From Paenibacillus gallinarum (lineage in GTDB: Bacteria > Bacillota > Bacilli > Paenibacillales > Paenibacillaceae), in assembly GCF_014836635.1 (NCBI RefSeq), contig NZ_JACSQL010000002.1, forward strand, positions 124,001 through 188,000: 64,000 bases of DNA. The letters are read 5' to 3'. The notes below the pieces were generated by a model that was not told the DNA's origin, did not search any database, and saw nothing but the letters and a program-made list of their open reading frames with translations. The translations under genes were made by a program, and so were the position numbers. Position 1 is the stretch's first letter; each line of letters starts with the position of its first letter. Below, piece after piece: positions 27,240-36,004 of the stretch.

Positions 27240-27770
27240 ATGTTGTTTAAAAGGCTAATACCAAAACTCCAGGTGGAAACCGTGTTTGATATTGATTTGG
27301 AAGCACTATATGAACGTGGATATCGCGGAATTATTACAGATCTTGATAACACACTTGTGGGAGCCAAGGCACCTGAAGCAACCCCGGAACTCATCGCTTG
27401 GTTTGAGAAGGTGAGAGATGCTGGGTTTAAACTGGTCATTGTTTCCAACAACAAGTTGACTCGGGTGTCTACATTTGCTACTCCCTTAAAGATTGAGTAT
27501 GTACATGAGGCACGTAAACCCTCGAACACCCCGTTTCGCAAAGCGATGAAAATGATGGAATTAACAGAAGAGCAAACGATTGTAGTCGGAGATCAGATGC
27601 TTACGGATGTGTTTGGAGGAAACAGACTAGGACTTTATACGGTTCTGGTGCTGCCTATTGCAATTGCAGACGAAGGGATTATGACGAAGTTTAACAGACG
27701 GATCGAACGTATTGCGTTATCCCGTCTACGCAGGAAAGGCCTATGGCTTGAGGAGGAAAAGAAAAAATGA
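27240..27770 (+). CDS. yqeG: YqeG family HAD phosphatase
   Basis: ATG 27240 follows GAGGTG; a TTG at 27216 in the same frame overlaps the promoter and is unlikely. The 176-residue protein has HAD motif I in ITDLDNTLVG, motif II Ser in VIVSNN, the Lys in ARKPSNTP and motif III in VVGDQMLTDV. YqeG is a IIIA-type HAD phosphatase of unsettled substrate whose gene always precedes yqeH in Bacillales. The ATG of yqeH overlaps its stop, confirming the operon. Confidence 0.93.
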   Translation: MLFKRLIPKLQVETVFDIDLEALYERGYRGIITDLDNTLVGAKAPEATPELIAWFEKVRDAGFKLVIVSNNKLTRVSTFATPLKIEYVHEARKPSNTPFRKAMKMMELTEEQTIVVGDQMLTDVFGGNRLGLYTVLVLPIAIADEGIMTKFNRRIERIALSRLRRKGLWLEEEKKK

Positions 27771-28891
27771 ATCATATGCATGACGGCACAAAAGGAAGAT
27801 GTAGCGGATGCGGTATTCTACTGCAGACAGAACAACCTGAGCTGCCGGGATATACACCCACTAAAGCGCTGGATCGCGATCCTGTTATTTGCCAGCGTTG
27901 TTTTCGTATTAAAAATTATAGCGAGGCATCTTCCGTTACGGTGGATCAGGATGAATTCTTGGCTCTGCTCAGTAAAATCGGAGATAAAGATGCACTCGTT
28001 ATTCATATTGTCGATTTGTTCGATTTCGAAGGCAGTATGATTTCTGCACTGCAGCGTTTTGTCGGAAACAATCCGGTATTGCTTGCGGTAAACAAAACGG
28101 ACTTGCTTCCTAAAGTAACGAATTGGAATAAAGTTCGCAACTGGGTTCAGATGCAAGCAAAAGCACAAGGGCTCAGAACCGTAGATATTGTGTTGTGCAG
28201 TGCTAAACAAAACCAAGGTTTCGATAGACTCCTTGAATCCGTTAACGAACATCGTGGAGATCGTGATGTATATGTCGTTGGTGCGACGAATGTTGGAAAA
28301 TCAACACTCATTAACCGATTGATTCGCGATTACAGTGATCTAGACCAGGAACTTACAACTTCAAGATATCCAGGGACTACGCTGGATATGGTCCATATTC
28401 CTCTTGATGATGGAGCATCTATCATTGATACGCCAGGTATCGTGTATCCATGGCGTTATAGCGAGATTGTATCGCGCAAAGACTTATCTGCAATTATGCC
28501 GGATAAGCCGCTTAAACCAGCTGTCTATCAGCTGAACAGCGGACAAACTCTGTTCTTTGGCGGACTGGCACGATTTGATTTTATCGAAGGAGAGCGTCAG
28601 TCTTTCACTTGTTATATCAACAACGCAATTAAGATCCACCGGACCAAACTGGAGCGTGCAGATGAACTTTATAAAGATCATGCAGGCGAGCTATTGTCCC
28701 CTCCATCTCGCGAGGATATGGAAGATATTCCAGAATGGACACGTCATGATTTCCGCATTAAAAAAGGAAGTCGAAATGATGTCTTCATATCCGGTCTTGG
28801 CTGGATTAAAGTGAATGGACAGGAAGGAGCTCTCGTTGCAGTACATGCACCGCGCGGAGTTCGTGTTATGGTTCGTCCTTCCTTAATTTAA
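27767..28891 (+). CDS. yqeH: Ribosome biogenesis GTPase YqeH
   Basis: This 374-residue circularly permuted GTPase has an N-terminal zinc finger (CSGCGILLQ ... VICQRCFRI). The G4 motif NKTDLLPK comes before the G1 motif GATNVGKST and the G3 motif DTPG, the order expected for permutation. A C-terminal domain is likely RNA binding. YqeH is needed for 30S subunit assembly in B. subtilis. The gene overlaps yqeG by four bases. Confidence 0.96.
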   Translation: MNHMHDGTKGRCSGCGILLQTEQPELPGYTPTKALDRDPVICQRCFRIKNYSEASSVTVDQDEFLALLSKIGDKDALVIHIVDLFDFEGSMISALQRFVGNNPVLLAVNKTDLLPKVTNWNKVRNWVQMQAKAQGLRTVDIVLCSAKQNQGFDRLLESVNEHRGDRDVYVVGATNVGKSTLINRLIRDYSDLDQELTTSRYPGTTLDMVHIPLDDGASIIDTPGIVYPWRYSEIVSRKDLSAIMPDKPLKPAVYQLNSGQTLFFGGLARFDFIEGERQSFTCYINNAIKIHRTKLERADELYKDHAGELLSPPSREDMEDIPEWTRHDFRIKKGSRNDVFISGLGWIKVNGQEGALVAVHAPRGVRVMVRPSLI

Positions 28892-28937
28892 TTTGATTGG
28901 CTCTATCTGAACATGGGAGTTCATAGGGGGAGACAGG

Positions 28938-29798
28938 ATGTCAAACAAAGTACAAGGACTTAAGCCTAGTGGGTATACACTCCTTGGGGTGATGGGTGAC
29001 CCGATTGCACACAGTAAGTCTCCGGCTATGCATCAAGCAGCACTTTATGAAACAGGTTTGCATGGGGATTATGTCCCCTTGCATGTGAAACCGGAGGGCC
29101 TTGATGCAGCTGTTAAAGGAATAAAGTCAATGGGATTTCGCGGCGTAAACGTGACGATTCCCCATAAAGTAGAGATCATGTCTTATATGGATGAGCTGGA
29201 TGACAGTGCGAAGCTTACAGGCGCGGTCAATACCGTGATTCATGAAGAGGGCAGGTTGATCGGATATAACACAGATGGAGCTGGTTATGTCAGATCACTC
29301 AAAGAAGAAGCCGTCTCTTCACTGGAGGGGAAACATATTGTCGTGATTGGTGCTGGCGGTGCTGCCCGGGGAATTGTGTATGCACTGCTTCTGGAAAACC
29401 CGGGTTCGATCATCATCCTTAATCGAACCATTGAACGTGCCGAGATGATGGCTACCGATTTCAAAGCGATGGGCCATGTCCAAGGACTACCTATATCGGA
29501 GGCACATCAAGCACTTTTACATGCAGATATTGTAATTAATACCACTTCGGTAGGGATGCATCCTAACCTGCATGAAACTCCTATCGATCCAGACGCTTTG
29601 CCAGAAGGGATTGTAGTAAGCGATCTTATATACAATCCGCTGGAGACAAAGCTGCTTTCCATAGCAAAAGAAAAGAAATGTATCATTCACGGTGGACTTG
29701 GTATGTTTGTATACCAAGGGGCAATTGCTTTTGAACATTGGTTTGGTATTCCTGCACCTGTTCACGCCATGAGAAAAGCAGTACTAGAAAGTTTTTAA
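28938..29798 (+). CDS. aroE: Shikimate dehydrogenase
   Basis: This 286-residue NADP-dependent enzyme reduces 3-dehydroshikimate to shikimate in aromatic amino acid synthesis. Substrate-binding motifs are visible: GDPIAHSKSPAMHQAA near residue 22, TIPHK with the catalytic Lys, and NTDG. The cofactor motif GAGGAARG and the late NTTSVGMHP segment are also present. GGGGGAGA precedes ATG 28938. The position between yqeH and yhbY is the conserved Bacillales order. Confidence 0.96.
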   Translation: MSNKVQGLKPSGYTLLGVMGDPIAHSKSPAMHQAALYETGLHGDYVPLHVKPEGLDAAVKGIKSMGFRGVNVTIPHKVEIMSYMDELDDSAKLTGAVNTVIHEEGRLIGYNTDGAGYVRSLKEEAVSSLEGKHIVVIGAGGAARGIVYALLLENPGSIIILNRTIERAEMMATDFKAMGHVQGLPISEAHQALLHADIVINTTSVGMHPNLHETPIDPDALPEGIVVSDLIYNPLETKLLSIAKEKKCIIHGGLGMFVYQGAIAFEHWFGIPAPVHAMRKAVLESF

Positions 29799-29808
29799 TT
29801 ATGATAGT

Positions 29809-29860
29809 CTGTATTCCTCATATTCTGTCATACGAATGGACAAACATAAGAGGAATGCAG
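29809..29860 (+). other. Hairpin between aroE and yhbY
   Basis: CTGTATTCCTC (29809-29819) pairs with GAGGAATGCAG (29850-29860) with one mismatch. No T run follows, so it is probably an RNA-stability or processing element in the polycistronic message. Confidence 0.4.
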
Positions 29861-29898
29861 ATTCCAACAGAAAATGCATATTATAAGGGGTTAATACA

Positions 29899-30195
29899 AT
29901 GTTAACGGGTAAACAAAAAAGATTTTTACGTTCACAGGCACATCACTTGGATCCTGTCTTCCAAATTGGTAAAGGCGGTACAAATGAACACCTGTTCCGT
30001 CATATTGAAGAAGCAATTGAAAAACGCGAACTCATGAAAATTTCCATCTTGAGCAATAACCTGGATGATAAAAAAGAAGTAGCAGCTGAACTGGCAGAGC
30101 GTACAGGTAGCGAACTTGTTCAAATTCTTGGAAATACAATTACTCTATATAAAGAGTCTCGCGATAACAAGCAGATTGAATTGCCACGAAAATAA
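29899..30195 (+). CDS. yhbY: YhbY family RNA-binding protein (YqeI)
   Basis: This 98-residue CRM-domain protein begins MLTGKQKRFLRSQAHHLDPVFQIGKGG, the typical opening, and has the late motif GNTITLYK. Proteins of this family bind pre-ribosomal RNA. The length matches the family. The gene lies between aroE and nadD as in B. subtilis (yqeI). Confidence 0.94.
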   Translation: MLTGKQKRFLRSQAHHLDPVFQIGKGGTNEHLFRHIEEAIEKRELMKISILSNNLDDKKEVAAELAERTGSELVQILGNTITLYKESRDNKQIELPRK

Positions 30196-30234
30196 ACAAA
30201 GTATTGATTATGTGATGTAAAAGGAGTAGGCCGT

Positions 30235-30828
30235 ATGAAGGTAGGTATCATGGGCGGTACGTTCGACCCTATTCATATGGGGCATTTGCTTGCAGCAGAG
30301 ACGGTAAAGGATGCTTATAAGCTTGATGAGGTGTGGTTTATGCCTTCTCATATTCCACCGCATAAACAAGCAGCAGGCGCATCAGGCGAGCAAAGGCTGG
30401 ATATGACCAGACTTGCGACGGAGGGTTATCAAGATTATTCAACGCTTGATATTGAAGTCGTTCGCGGAGGTGTATCCTACACCATCGATACGATCCAGCT
30501 CCTGCATAAAGAATATCCGAATACTGATTTTTATTTTATTATTGGTGCGGATATGGTGAATTATTTGCCGAAATGGGAGCGGATTGAAGAACTTGTCCAG
30601 CAGATTACCTTTATCGGTGTAGGTCGACCTGGATTTGATCTGCATTTGGATGATCTTCCGGAATTTTTGCAAAGCCGTGTGCTTCTTGCAGAGATGCCAC
30701 TGGTTGAAATTTCTTCAACTGCGATCAGAAGACGCCTAGCAGGCGGCAAATCGGTGCGGTTCATGGTACCTGACTCGGTCCTTACGTATATTACAAGGAG
30801 CGGATTATATGAGTCTGAATCGAGATGA
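30235..30828 (+). CDS. nadD: Nicotinate-nucleotide adenylyltransferase
   Basis: This 197-residue enzyme transfers AMP to nicotinate mononucleotide in NAD synthesis. The nucleotidyltransferase motif GGTFDPIHMGHL is at residues 8-19 and the C-terminal ISSTAIRRRL signature near residue 160. AAGGAG precedes ATG 30235. It overlaps yqeK by 20 bases, so the two are translationally coupled. Confidence 0.96.
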   Translation: MKVGIMGGTFDPIHMGHLLAAETVKDAYKLDEVWFMPSHIPPHKQAAGASGEQRLDMTRLATEGYQDYSTLDIEVVRGGVSYTIDTIQLLHKEYPNTDFYFIIGADMVNYLPKWERIEELVQQITFIGVGRPGFDLHLDDLPEFLQSRVLLAEMPLVEISSTAIRRRLAGGKSVRFMVPDSVLTYITRSGLYESESR

Positions 30829-31414
30829 ATTAATAAAAGCCGTCTCCGAGCAGATGCCTCCTCAGCGCTGGAAACATACAGAAGGTGTCATGCAAACAGC
30901 GGTAGTGCTTGCTGAACGATTCGGAGCAGATCCGGTCAAAGCGGATCTTGCTGCTATTTTGCATGATGTAGCGAAGTACTGGCCTGTCAAAGAGATGGAA
31001 AAGATCATTCGGGAGAATAACTTGAATCAAGATCTTCTTCTTCATGATAAACAGTTGTGGCATTCAGAAGTAGGTGCATTTGTAGCGGAACATGACTATA
31101 AAGTGACAGATCCTGAAGTTCTGAGCGCAATTAAATGGCATACTTCCGGACGTGTAGGAATGAGTCTTCTAGATAAAGTAGTGTGTCTTGCGGATTATAT
31201 GGAGCCGGGACGAGATTTTCCTGGAGTGGACCGGATACGGGAACTTGCAGAGCATAGCCTCGAAGAGGCTCTTTTGGCCGGATTCGATGGTACAATTACA
31301 CATCTTGTTTCTCAGAGAAAAGTCATCTATCCTTTAACCATTTTTACTCGTAATGATTTAATCGAGCAAATCAAGCTAATGGGTAAATCCAATACATTCA
31401 AAATCGGAGGTTGA
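30809..31414 (+). CDS. yqeK: HD-domain hydrolase YqeK
   Basis: This 201-residue metal-dependent HD phosphohydrolase has AILHDVAKYW as its HD motif, further His residues in WHSEVGA and KWHTSGR, and a late Asp in CLADYMEPG. Members of the YqeK family hydrolyse diadenosine tetraphosphate symmetrically. The ATG at 30809 lies within nadD after AAGGAGCGG. Confidence 0.93.
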   Translation: MSLNRDELIKAVSEQMPPQRWKHTEGVMQTAVVLAERFGADPVKADLAAILHDVAKYWPVKEMEKIIRENNLNQDLLLHDKQLWHSEVGAFVAEHDYKVTDPEVLSAIKWHTSGRVGMSLLDKVVCLADYMEPGRDFPGVDRIRELAEHSLEEALLAGFDGTITHLVSQRKVIYPLTIFTRNDLIEQIKLMGKSNTFKIGG

Positions 31415-31417
31415 TTC

Positions 31418-31765
31418 ATGAGTATTTCATCCAAAGAATTACTTCAGATTGCAGTAGAGGCAGCAGATGATAAAAAAGCGATGAACATTGTAGCCCTTGA
31501 TCTTCAAGGGGTTTCTCTTGTTGCTGATTATTTTGTTATTTGTCACGGGAATTCAGATACACAGGTACAAGCCATCGCTACAGAAATCCGTAAACGGGTG
31601 CAAGAATCGGGAGTCCAGATAAAAGGACTTGAAGGAATGAATTCTGCACGCTGGGTATTGATGGATCTTGGCGATGTGGTGGTACACGTGTTCCACCGCG
31701 ATGAGCGGGAATATTATAATATTGAAAGACTTTGGTCAGATGCCAAAGTGGTGAATAAAGTATGA
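31418..31765 (+). CDS. rsfS: Ribosomal silencing factor RsfS (YqeL)
   Basis: This 115-residue protein has the RsfS/Iojap signature: VADYFVICHGNSDTQVQAIA, then GLEGMNSARWVLMDLGDVVVH and FHRDEREYYNIERLW at the end. It binds ribosomal protein uL14 and prevents subunit joining when nutrients are low. GGAGG precedes ATG 31418. It overlaps the next gene by four bases. Confidence 0.96.
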   Translation: MSISSKELLQIAVEAADDKKAMNIVALDLQGVSLVADYFVICHGNSDTQVQAIATEIRKRVQESGVQIKGLEGMNSARWVLMDLGDVVVHVFHRDEREYYNIERLWSDAKVVNKV

Positions 31766-32658
31766 GTTTAGTAGCAGGAACGGTAGTTACACTCCCGGTA
31801 TCCCGGGAAGTATCCCCGTATGGATATTTTTTATCAACAGGCAGTGAAGATGTATTGCTGCACTATTCAGAGCTGACGCGAGATATTAAAGTCGGAGAAG
31901 AAGTGGAAGTTTTTCTATTTTTCGATACCGATGATCGTCCAGCAGCAACAATGAAAAAACCTTACCTCACCTTGGGAGAAATGGCGAAGCTGGTAGTAGC
32001 TGACGTACATCCAAGACTGGGTTGTTTTCTTGAAATGGGACTTGGACGCCAGCTGTTGTTGCCGATTCGCGAGCTTCCCGAAATGAGGGAACTTCATCCG
32101 CAAGTTGGAGATGAGGTCTTTGTCATTATGGAGCATGACCGGCAAGGACGCCTGCGCGCAAAACTTGCAGGGGAAAGAGAACTTGATCCTTTGACGTTCC
32201 ATGCACCGACGACCTGGATGAATGAATGGGTAGAAGCAACGGTGTATAAACCGCTACAGATGGGTACTTTTGTGCTTGTAGACGGCGGGGTATTAGGTTT
32301 TGGTGCAATTGGGATGATTCACTCTTCCGAGCGAACTCGTATGCTGAGACTTGGAGAGAAAGTAAGCGTTCGTGTAACCCTTGTTCGTGAGGATGGAAGA
32401 GTTAACCTTTCTATGACTCAACGTAAGGAAATCGGACGTAATGAAGACGCTGACCGTATCCTTGAATTTATTAAGGAACGACCAAACGGGGCAATGCCTT
32501 ATTCTGACCAAACACCGCCGGATATTATAAAAAGCAAATTCGGAATCAGTAAGTCTGCTTTCAAGCGTGCCATGGGCAAGCTTATGAAAGATGGCCTCGT
32601 GACTCAGGATGAAAACTGGACGTATCTTGTTAAAAAAGAAGAAGCGTCTGAAGAATAA
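31762..32658 (+). CDS. CvfB-like S1 RNA-binding protein (YitL type)
   Basis: This 298-residue protein has several S1-like OB folds (about 1-65, 70-130 and 150-220, for example WVEATVYKPLQMGTFVLVDGG and KVSVRVTLVREDGRVNLSMTQ). A C-terminal winged helix (IKSKFGISKSAFKRAMGKL) follows. This is the CvfB/YitL architecture; CvfB affects virulence gene expression in staphylococci. Its ATG overlaps the rsfS stop, so it is in the yqeG operon here. In B. subtilis, rsfS is followed directly by yqeM, so the insertion is a lineage difference. Confidence 0.88.
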   Translation: MSLVAGTVVTLPVSREVSPYGYFLSTGSEDVLLHYSELTRDIKVGEEVEVFLFFDTDDRPAATMKKPYLTLGEMAKLVVADVHPRLGCFLEMGLGRQLLLPIRELPEMRELHPQVGDEVFVIMEHDRQGRLRAKLAGERELDPLTFHAPTTWMNEWVEATVYKPLQMGTFVLVDGGVLGFGAIGMIHSSERTRMLRLGEKVSVRVTLVREDGRVNLSMTQRKEIGRNEDADRILEFIKERPNGAMPYSDQTPPDIIKSKFGISKSAFKRAMGKLMKDGLVTQDENWTYLVKKEEASEE

Positions 32659-32689
32659 CAAAGCAACCTTATGTTGTAATGGAGTGAAC

Positions 32690-32714
32690 GAGCCCTTTAA
32701 GGGCTCTTTGCTTT
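32690..32714 (+). terminator. Terminator after the cvfB-like gene
   Basis: GAGCCCTTTAAGGGCTC followed by TTTGCTTTT. It ends the yqeG-rsfS-cvfB operon before the repeat-rich gap. Confidence 0.8.
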
Positions 32715-32736
32715 TCATGAAAGGATGTTTAATCTT

Positions 32737-32901
32737 TCATGATTCGAGAGAAGCGAAGCGTAGTGTCCAATCATGATAGGTTTTGTCTTTAAAGAAGTTC
32801 ATGATTGGAGAGAAGCGAAGCGTAGCGTCTAAATCATGATAGGTTTTGTCTTTAAAGAAGTACATGATTGGAGAGAAGCGAAGCATAGTGTCCAAATCAT
32901 G
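32737..32901. repeat. Three tandem 62-63 base units, each a hairpin
   Basis: Unit 1 starts at 32737, unit 2 at 32799 and a shortened unit 3 at 32862. Each unit has TCATGATTGGA and, about 30 bases later, TCCAAATCATGA (with small variants), which pair to form a stem. The loop contains the AAGCGAAGCG motif. A near-identical linker (ending CTTTAAAGAAG) follows units 1 and 2. No gene is present. Confidence 0.85.
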
Positions 32902-32924
32902 CTGTTTATTTCTTTGACTCACAA

Positions 32925-32950
32925 GTTCCTGCCAGTAAAGCTGCAGGAAC
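32925..32950 (+). other. Strong hairpin in the intergenic cluster
   Basis: GTTCCTGCCAG pairs with CTGCAGGAAC around a TAAAG loop. There is no T run directly after it. Function unknown. Confidence 0.6.
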
Positions 32951-32957
32951 TCACCCA

Positions 32958-32983
32958 GTTGCCCCTCTAAACTTAGGGGCAAC
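32958..32983 (+). terminator. Hairpin with short T run, possible second terminator
   Basis: GTTGCCCCT (32958-32966) pairs perfectly with AGGGGCAAC (32975-32983), followed by CATATTTTTG. It could act as a backup terminator. Confidence 0.5.
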
Positions 32984-32990
32984 CATATTT

Positions 32991-33212
32991 TTGAAAGCAA
33001 AGTGGAAGTAAAGTAGGAGGCGGAAGTGGATGGAATGGTTCTATCGAAGCGAAGCGGGCGCCTTTGTTATCGGATTTCTACCTTGGCTGGTTTTATACAA
33101 TCTGGAAATCCGAAAACAACAGCGCTCGTAAGAACCATCCATCCACTGGAGCCATAAAGCAGGAATCGCGCGAACAGCAGAATCCTGCCCACACTTTCAC
33201 TTTATTTTCAAC
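32991..33212. repeat. Decayed ~220 base inverted repeat upstream of yqeM
   Basis: Successive blocks of the left arm find their reverse complements in the right arm in the mirrored order. Outer: TTGAAAGCAAAGTGGAAGT with 33192-33212. Middle: GTGGATGGAATGGTTCT (33026-33042) with AGAACCATCCATCCAC (33131-33146). Inner: GTTATCGGATTTC with GAAATCCGAAAAC around 33065-33117. The arms differ by indels, so the structure is old. It has no coding capacity and could be a MITE-like relic or a structured RNA. Confidence 0.7.
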
Positions 33213-33251
33213 CTTATTGTTAACATCAAGTTTTCTCAGGAGGTGTTCCCT

Positions 33252-34025
33252 ATGTCCTATCGCAAATTTGCTTACGTATATGATGAACTGATGGAAGACA
33301 TGCCTTACCCCGAATGGATTCGATTTGCTAGAATTGCTTGGGAGAAGCATGGAATACCTGTAAGTGTTGTTGAACTCGGCTGTGGTACCGGTTCTCTGAC
33401 GATTCCTTTAGTTAAATCAGGATTTGAAGTAACGGGAATTGATCTTTCCGCTGATATGCTGTCCGTAGCACGGCAAAAGCTTGAAGAAACTCCGCAAGGT
33501 AATCGTTTCTTTCGTGAAGGAACGATCCGCTGGATTCACCAGGATATGCGTTACTGGGAACTGCCGGAACCCGTTGATACCGTAATTTCTTTCTGTGACA
33601 GTATTAATTATTTGCTAAAAGAAGAGGATATTATCCGCACGTTCCGCCAAACGTATCAAGGACTCAAGCCAGGTGGCACGTTCCTGTTTGATGTACATCA
33701 TCCGAGCACTTTTATTCGTTATGAGGAAGAGCAGCCTTTTGTGTTAGATGAAAAATCGATTTCATATATCTGGACTTGTGATTTAGATCGTTCCAGTTAT
33801 GAAATTGAACACCATTTAAGCATTTTTACGCGGGCAGAGGGAAGCGGACCCGATGTATATCACCGTTTTGAAGAAGTTCATAATCAGAGAGCATATGATC
33901 CGGAATGGATGAAACGACAACTGTTTGAAGCAGGTTTCCATGATGTGAATATTTATGGGGATTTTGAATGGGAACCAGCGAATGAGAATACATCACGTTT
34001 ATTTTTTGTAGCCGTTAAAAAGTAG
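33252..34025 (+). CDS. yqeM: Class I SAM-dependent methyltransferase YqeM
   Basis: ATG 33252 sits eight bases after AGGAGG. The 257-residue protein has SAM motif I in VVELGCGTGSLTIPL, the acidic residue in VTGIDLSADML and a later DTVISFCDSINYL motif. The YqeM substrate is not established. In B. subtilis it directly follows rsfS; here the CvfB-like gene and a 590-base hairpin-rich gap intervene, so it probably has its own promoter within that gap. Confidence 0.9.
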   Translation: MSYRKFAYVYDELMEDMPYPEWIRFARIAWEKHGIPVSVVELGCGTGSLTIPLVKSGFEVTGIDLSADMLSVARQKLEETPQGNRFFREGTIRWIHQDMRYWELPEPVDTVISFCDSINYLLKEEDIIRTFRQTYQGLKPGGTFLFDVHHPSTFIRYEEEQPFVLDEKSISYIWTCDLDRSSYEIEHHLSIFTRAEGSGPDVYHRFEEVHNQRAYDPEWMKRQLFEAGFHDVNIYGDFEWEPANENTSRLFFVAVKK

Positions 34026-34031
34026 ATTACA

Positions 34032-34073
34032 AAGCATCTTTTCTTGATTCCAAGAGAAAGGTGCTTTTTTTTG
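34032..34073 (+). terminator. Terminator after yqeM
   Basis: AAGCATCTTTTCTTG pairs imperfectly with CAAGAGAAAGGTGCTT, followed by a run of T (34066-34073). Confidence 0.8.
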
Positions 34074-34126
34074 ACCATAATTCAATTATATGGGAACTAT
34101 ACATAGAACCGAGAAACCATTTGGGA

Positions 34127-34132
34127 TATAAT
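34127..34132 (+). promoter_or_regulatory. Candidate -10 box of the oligoendopeptidase gene
   Basis: A perfect TATAAT lies 38 bases before the start codon, but no convincing -35 was found at 16-18 bases upstream. Confidence 0.35.
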
Positions 34133-34169
34133 GGATAGAAAATGTAGATAAAAGGCAGGTGTTCAGTAA

Positions 34170-35864
34170 ATGAGATTTAGTGAATATGCTTATGAACGGC
34201 CGGATGTGGCGCGATTTGAAGAGACGTTTAATGGGCTGCTCGCCACGTTCCGCGAAGCAAAAAATGCAGATGAACAGGATGTAGCCATGGCGGCGATTAA
34301 CAAACTCCGCGGGGCTTTATCCACACAGGAAACACTGGTGTCGATTCGTCATTCCGTAGATACTAACGATGAATTTTATAAGGCAGAGCAGGATTTTTTC
34401 GATGAAACATCGCCTGTTTTCCAGAAGTATACGACTGAATTTTACGAGGCGCTTGTTAGTTCCCCTTTTAGAGCCGAGTTGGAGAAGAAATACGGTGAAC
34501 AGTTATTTCAGATCGCAGAACTTACGATCAAAACATTCAGTCCGGACATTATCAGTGACTTGCAACAAGAGAATAAACTGACTACCGAATACTCGAAGCT
34601 GATTGCTTCGGCTAAGATTTTTTTTGAAGGGGAAGAACGTACCTTATCGCAGCTTGCTCCTTTCATGCGGTCTACAGATCGAAACATGCGTAAACGTGCG
34701 GAAGAAGCACGAACTGCTTTTTTGAGTGAACATGAAGAGCAGCTCGACCGGATTTACGATGAACTGGTGAAGGTAAGAACCAAGATGGCGAAGAAACTCG
34801 GATTTCCGAGCTTTGTTGAGATGGGTTATGCCCGAATGAATCGAACGGACTATAATGCTGATATGGTGGCGAACTTTCGTAAACAAGTACTAGAGGAAAT
34901 TGTTCCGATAGCTACGAAACTGAAAGAGCGTCAACGCCAGCGTGTCGGGGTTGATGAGCTTTACTATTACGATGAGAATATCGTATTCCCATCAGGGAAT
35001 GCAGCGCCCAAGGGAGATCCGGAATGGATCGTACAAAATGGCAAAAAAATGTACGACGAACTAGCCCCGGAAATGAGCGAGTTTTTCAATTACATGCTGG
35101 ATCACGAGCTGATGGATCTAGTAAGTAAGAAAGGGAAAGAAAGCGGCGGTTACTGTACCTTTATTTATGATTACAAGTCGCCTTTTATTTTCTCCAATTT
35201 CAATGGGACTTCGGATGATATTGATGTCCTTACGCACGAGGCTGGTCACGCTTTTCAGGTGTACCAAAGCCGAAATTATGAAGTGCCTGAATATTTATGT
35301 CCTACATATGAAGCGGCTGAAATTCATTCCATGAGTATGGAGTTCTTTACCTGGCCGTGGATGAATCTATTTTTTGAAAATGAAGTGGAAAAGTATAAAT
35401 TTGATCATTTGTCGAGTGCTCTTCTATTTATTCCTTATGGTGTTTCAGTGGATGAGTTCCAACATTATGTTTATAGTAATCCAGAAGCAACTCCGGCTCA
35501 GCGAGAACAGGCTTGGCGTGAGATTGAGCGTAGATATCTGCCGCATCGTAATTACGAGAGCAATCACTATTTCGATCAAGGCGGATTCTGGCAAAAACAA
35601 GCTCACATTTACAAATCTCCATTCTATTATATCGATTACACATTGGCTCAAATCTGTGCGTTCCAGTTCTGGAAGCAGTCCAGAGAGGATTATCAAGCAG
35701 CTTGGACAAACTATTTGCACTTGTGCAAATTAGGAGGAAGTTTATCCTTTACTAAACTGGTGGAAGAGGCAGGTCTTATTTCTCCGTTTAAAGACGGGTG
35801 TGTAACTTCTGTAATTACGAGTATTGAAGAATATCTTAATTCTATAGATGACAAAGTTCTATAA
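34170..35864 (+). CDS. M3 family oligoendopeptidase (PepF-like)
   Basis: This 564-residue cytosolic zinc peptidase has the HExxH motif in LTHEAGHAFQVY (about residue 355) and the third ligand Glu in AAEIHSMSMEFF about 25 residues on. The helix-rich N-terminal half and the final KLGGSLSFTKLVEEAGLISPF agree with the M3B/PepF group. It cleaves short peptides internally. It is monocistronic between a terminator and the leuS T-box. Confidence 0.93.
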   Translation: MRFSEYAYERPDVARFEETFNGLLATFREAKNADEQDVAMAAINKLRGALSTQETLVSIRHSVDTNDEFYKAEQDFFDETSPVFQKYTTEFYEALVSSPFRAELEKKYGEQLFQIAELTIKTFSPDIISDLQQENKLTTEYSKLIASAKIFFEGEERTLSQLAPFMRSTDRNMRKRAEEARTAFLSEHEEQLDRIYDELVKVRTKMAKKLGFPSFVEMGYARMNRTDYNADMVANFRKQVLEEIVPIATKLKERQRQRVGVDELYYYDENIVFPSGNAAPKGDPEWIVQNGKKMYDELAPEMSEFFNYMLDHELMDLVSKKGKESGGYCTFIYDYKSPFIFSNFNGTSDDIDVLTHEAGHAFQVYQSRNYEVPEYLCPTYEAAEIHSMSMEFFTWPWMNLFFENEVEKYKFDHLSSALLFIPYGVSVDEFQHYVYSNPEATPAQREQAWREIERRYLPHRNYESNHYFDQGGFWQKQAHIYKSPFYYIDYTLAQICAFQFWKQSREDYQAAWTNYLHLCKLGGSLSFTKLVEEAGLISPFKDGCVTSVITSIEEYLNSIDDKVL

Positions 35865-35947
35865 AATAAGAGAATCAGCAGATTCCTTTTACAAGTGATT
35901 ATTTTCTGCTTAATAACAAAAGGGATGACAGGGGTTTACAGCGTTAT

Positions 35948-35977
35948 TTGACTTTATCTGTTACTGTCTTGTATAAT
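35948..35977 (+). promoter_or_regulatory. Promoter of the leuS T-box transcript
   Basis: TTGACT (35948-35953), an 18-base spacer and a perfect TATAAT (35972-35977), about 30 bases before the T-box stem I region. Confidence 0.75.
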
Positions 35978-36004
35978 GATTGCGATTAAACTTAAAATGT
36001 TTTC

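Noticed and set aside
32737..32901. CRISPR array candidate
   Set aside because: The repeats are contiguous 62-63 base units that are similar along their whole length; there are no unique spacers and no cas genes in the window.
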